Below, piece by piece: positions 36,101 to 39,100 of a stretch of DNA of 39,919 bases. The DNA is taken from contig CAJNDS010002853.1 of the NCBI GenBank assembly GCA_905221605.1, positions 219,652 through 259,570 of the forward strand. The letters run 5' to 3'. Both the position numbers and the translations under genes were made by a program. The DNA is from Symbiodinium natans (Eukaryota; Sar; Dinophyceae; Suessiales; Symbiodiniaceae). The notes under the pieces are model-generated. The model was not told the DNA's origin. It saw nothing but the letters and a program-made list of their open reading frames with translations, and did no database searches. Position 1 is the first letter of the stretch, and each line of letters begins with the position of its first letter.

Positions 36101-39100
36101 ACAGAGCGAAAACAACAAAGACAACAGGGACAACCTTACGAGTCCAATTCCTGAGTTGAGATTGGTCTGCATGTGGCCACATGTTGACGAAGTCGCTCTG
36201 CATAGCGCTGCATCCAACACATGATAGAAAGCAGAGATCGCCGCATGGTCGCAGCTCATTCCAGGTCGAACCTGAATGTTGCGACGGCCTTTGCTTTTCC
36301 CGCGTGGTTTCCGCGCCATACCACGACCCCTTGCAAGCACCGCAACGGTATCGTAGCGAACCTGGCAGCTTTCAGTAGCCACCAGGGGCAGGGAAGGGTT
36401 ACGACTTTAGCTACTGAGAAAGGCGGTCTTGGTGCGGCCCTCCCTTATTCGAGTACTGACGTTGTCGTAACAAGAGAAGCCCTCCGGGAATTGCAGCTGC
36501 ATTGGGCCTGCCTGGCTGCCGAGGGCGTGCGTTCACGCGCACGTTCACAATTACAGGAAAGCCTCAAAGTCTAATCTTGGGAGCAGCAGAGATTGGAGGA
36601 AGAGGCAGAGCACTGGAAGGGTCGATGCCAGTACTTTCACGAGGTAACTGTGCAGGAGGCTACTTTGCTTCAGTTGCCTGTTCATGCCGTTGCTGCAGAT
36701 CTGGTCAACACTCCCTCGACGCACGTCGAAGTTTGGTTTTGGCAGACGAAGTCATATGTGGCGTGGTGCAGCACCACGCACGGTCATGAGTTCAAGAGGT
36801 AATTGGGAGGGCTTCAGGGCGTGTTTTAAGGGGGGGGGGGGCGGGGGCGGAACCCGAAGCGACATTAATGAAGCGTATGCAACAGACATTCCCTGTGATG
36901 TTTGTTTCAGGCCTTGTTTCTGAGTTTCGGAAGTTGAATGGGGATGTGCTGTTCGCGCCGAAACAGGTGGCAGAGTACCTGGGCGACGTCTTTGACGGCA
37001 TTCGCCAATGCCATAGAAGCAGATTCCATCAGATTTCTCTTAGATCCACAGACTTTGGCACTCAGAGCGGAGAACGAATGAACTGAGTGTGCTTTTGTGT
37101 CTTTTTGTCTCTTCGTGTCTGCTTTTCTGACGGAGGCACTTTGGACTTCTCGAAAGACCCGCAGTTTGGCCGCATCGCATGCGGTCATCGGGCCAAGGAT
37201 GGCGAGGTCCGGTCCGATCTCAAACAGCAACTGTAACTACACTGAGTTTACACACGGTTGTTCACAATTTCACCTCGTTCGCTTCCTTTCGCTTTGCTTG
37301 CTCTGCTTCGAGTTTGTGGCCTGGCCTTCCGAAAATCCGGGCGTCTTCAGCTTGGAGGTGGAAAGAAGGGATGTGGCAGCATGACGCGCAGTAGGCTTTC
37401 GACTGACTGGACTTCTCTGGACTGGAATCTTTTGCAGGGCCCCGTGGAGCAGTACCTTTCTGGCCTCGAATCCCATGTGCGCCTTGCCCTTCGAGAGATC
37501 CTCGAGCAGGTGTGCCGGTGTGCCTCTTTCGTGATCGCAGAGTACTAGGAGTAGTACATGAGTAGTACATGAGTAGTACATGAGTAGTACAGAGTTACAG
37601 AGTAGTGCTCAGAGTGCTCAGAGTGCTCAGAGTGCTCAGAGCAGTGCCCCGCCCGTTGAGAGGCCAGGACCTCCGCGGAGAGCTGGGAGGTGGGGGACAG
37701 GCGCGATATGCAACCGACTGTACGAGCGCCTGTGCCGAGCGCCACGCGCTGTGAATGCCTTTTCATATTTCATATGCCCCCGACCGAATTTTCACATGTG
37801 AGGCCTCGCGAGACGTGGCTCCTGAACTCAGCTGTGGGATCGAATTGGCTTCCAATTCTGAATATGGGGCTTAAGCTGGGAGTAGTCCTTGTCTCTTCGA
37901 GGCTGGATGAGTTCTGCGCTCAGCTGAGCCTGCTGGCGACGCAGATCATCTGGACGGAGGCGCGAGCCATTGAGCACATGGCCGTGCGCAAGTCGGCAAA
38001 GCTCGAAGTTGGGGTGATATTTTGTCTTCGAGCTGGAGAGTTGCTGGTTGCAACTAGTTGCTGGGTTGCCTCAGGAGACGGCCCGGGCATTTGAGGACAT
38101 GGAGGCCCGTAGCTTTCACATGCGAAAGATTCTGCGCTGCAATTCGCCACAAATTCTCTGCATGTTACAACAGGCAGGGAGTGAGACGGCCATGCGGGAC
38201 TACAAACGTGCCCCCCGGACGCAGATCATTCCATTTGTGCATCTTCCTTGCAGGGTTCCAGGGGGGAAGGGGACATCTGTATAAATCTCAACAAAAATCA
38301 TATTTCTCTTTTTCTTCTAGCCATGACATCTCCGCTCCAACTCCGAGAGTGAGATTTTCACCTCCGCCACAAAAAGAAAAGGCTTCAGCGCTTCCCTTCC
38401 CTTCACGACACCTTGACCCATGCGGCCCAAAAATGCAAGCAAAGCTTTCGATAATGTGCCTGAACACGAAACCCGGACGTGTTTTCTGGTGCTTGCTGCC
38501 GGAGGGGTCCGTGTGCCCCTTGAGAAACAATGGAAAGGAGAAAGTTGATTTAGTTGTTGCTAAGGTGTGCGTGTGCGTGTGTGGGTGTATGGCTTGGGCG
38601 GCACAGGCAACATATTGAACCTGGCACACCTCCTTTGAGACGTCCTTCCTGGACGTTCCATTATCAAAAACGACGCCCCTCAAATGAGGTGTAGTCTTGG
38701 CTTGGAACGAATTGTTTGTAGCTTGCCTTTTTTGCGGGGACTTTGTGTCGTTGTTGGGAAGCATTTTCGTATGCTCTGCCCGCCAGGTGAATGACGATCG
38801 GATCGACAAGCTCATTCGCCGAGTGCAAAAAGAATCAGACAGAGAACTTCGAACAAAGGCTGTCGGGCATCATTGGAATCATGCGGTTCCCTTCAGTTCT
38901 GTGGACTCTGCTTTGCAGGTCATCACCATCATTACCATCGATGTCCACTCTAGGGACGTCATCGAGTCGTTCGTGTTGCAGAAAGTCAACGAGGCAAACG
39001 ACTTCAGGCCCGCAGCAAGAGCAGGGAAACAAGACGCTCCGCTAAGTCTTCAGTTGCCGCAAAGTGCTGGCCGCACTTCCGTCGAGGTGGGGATCCCAAC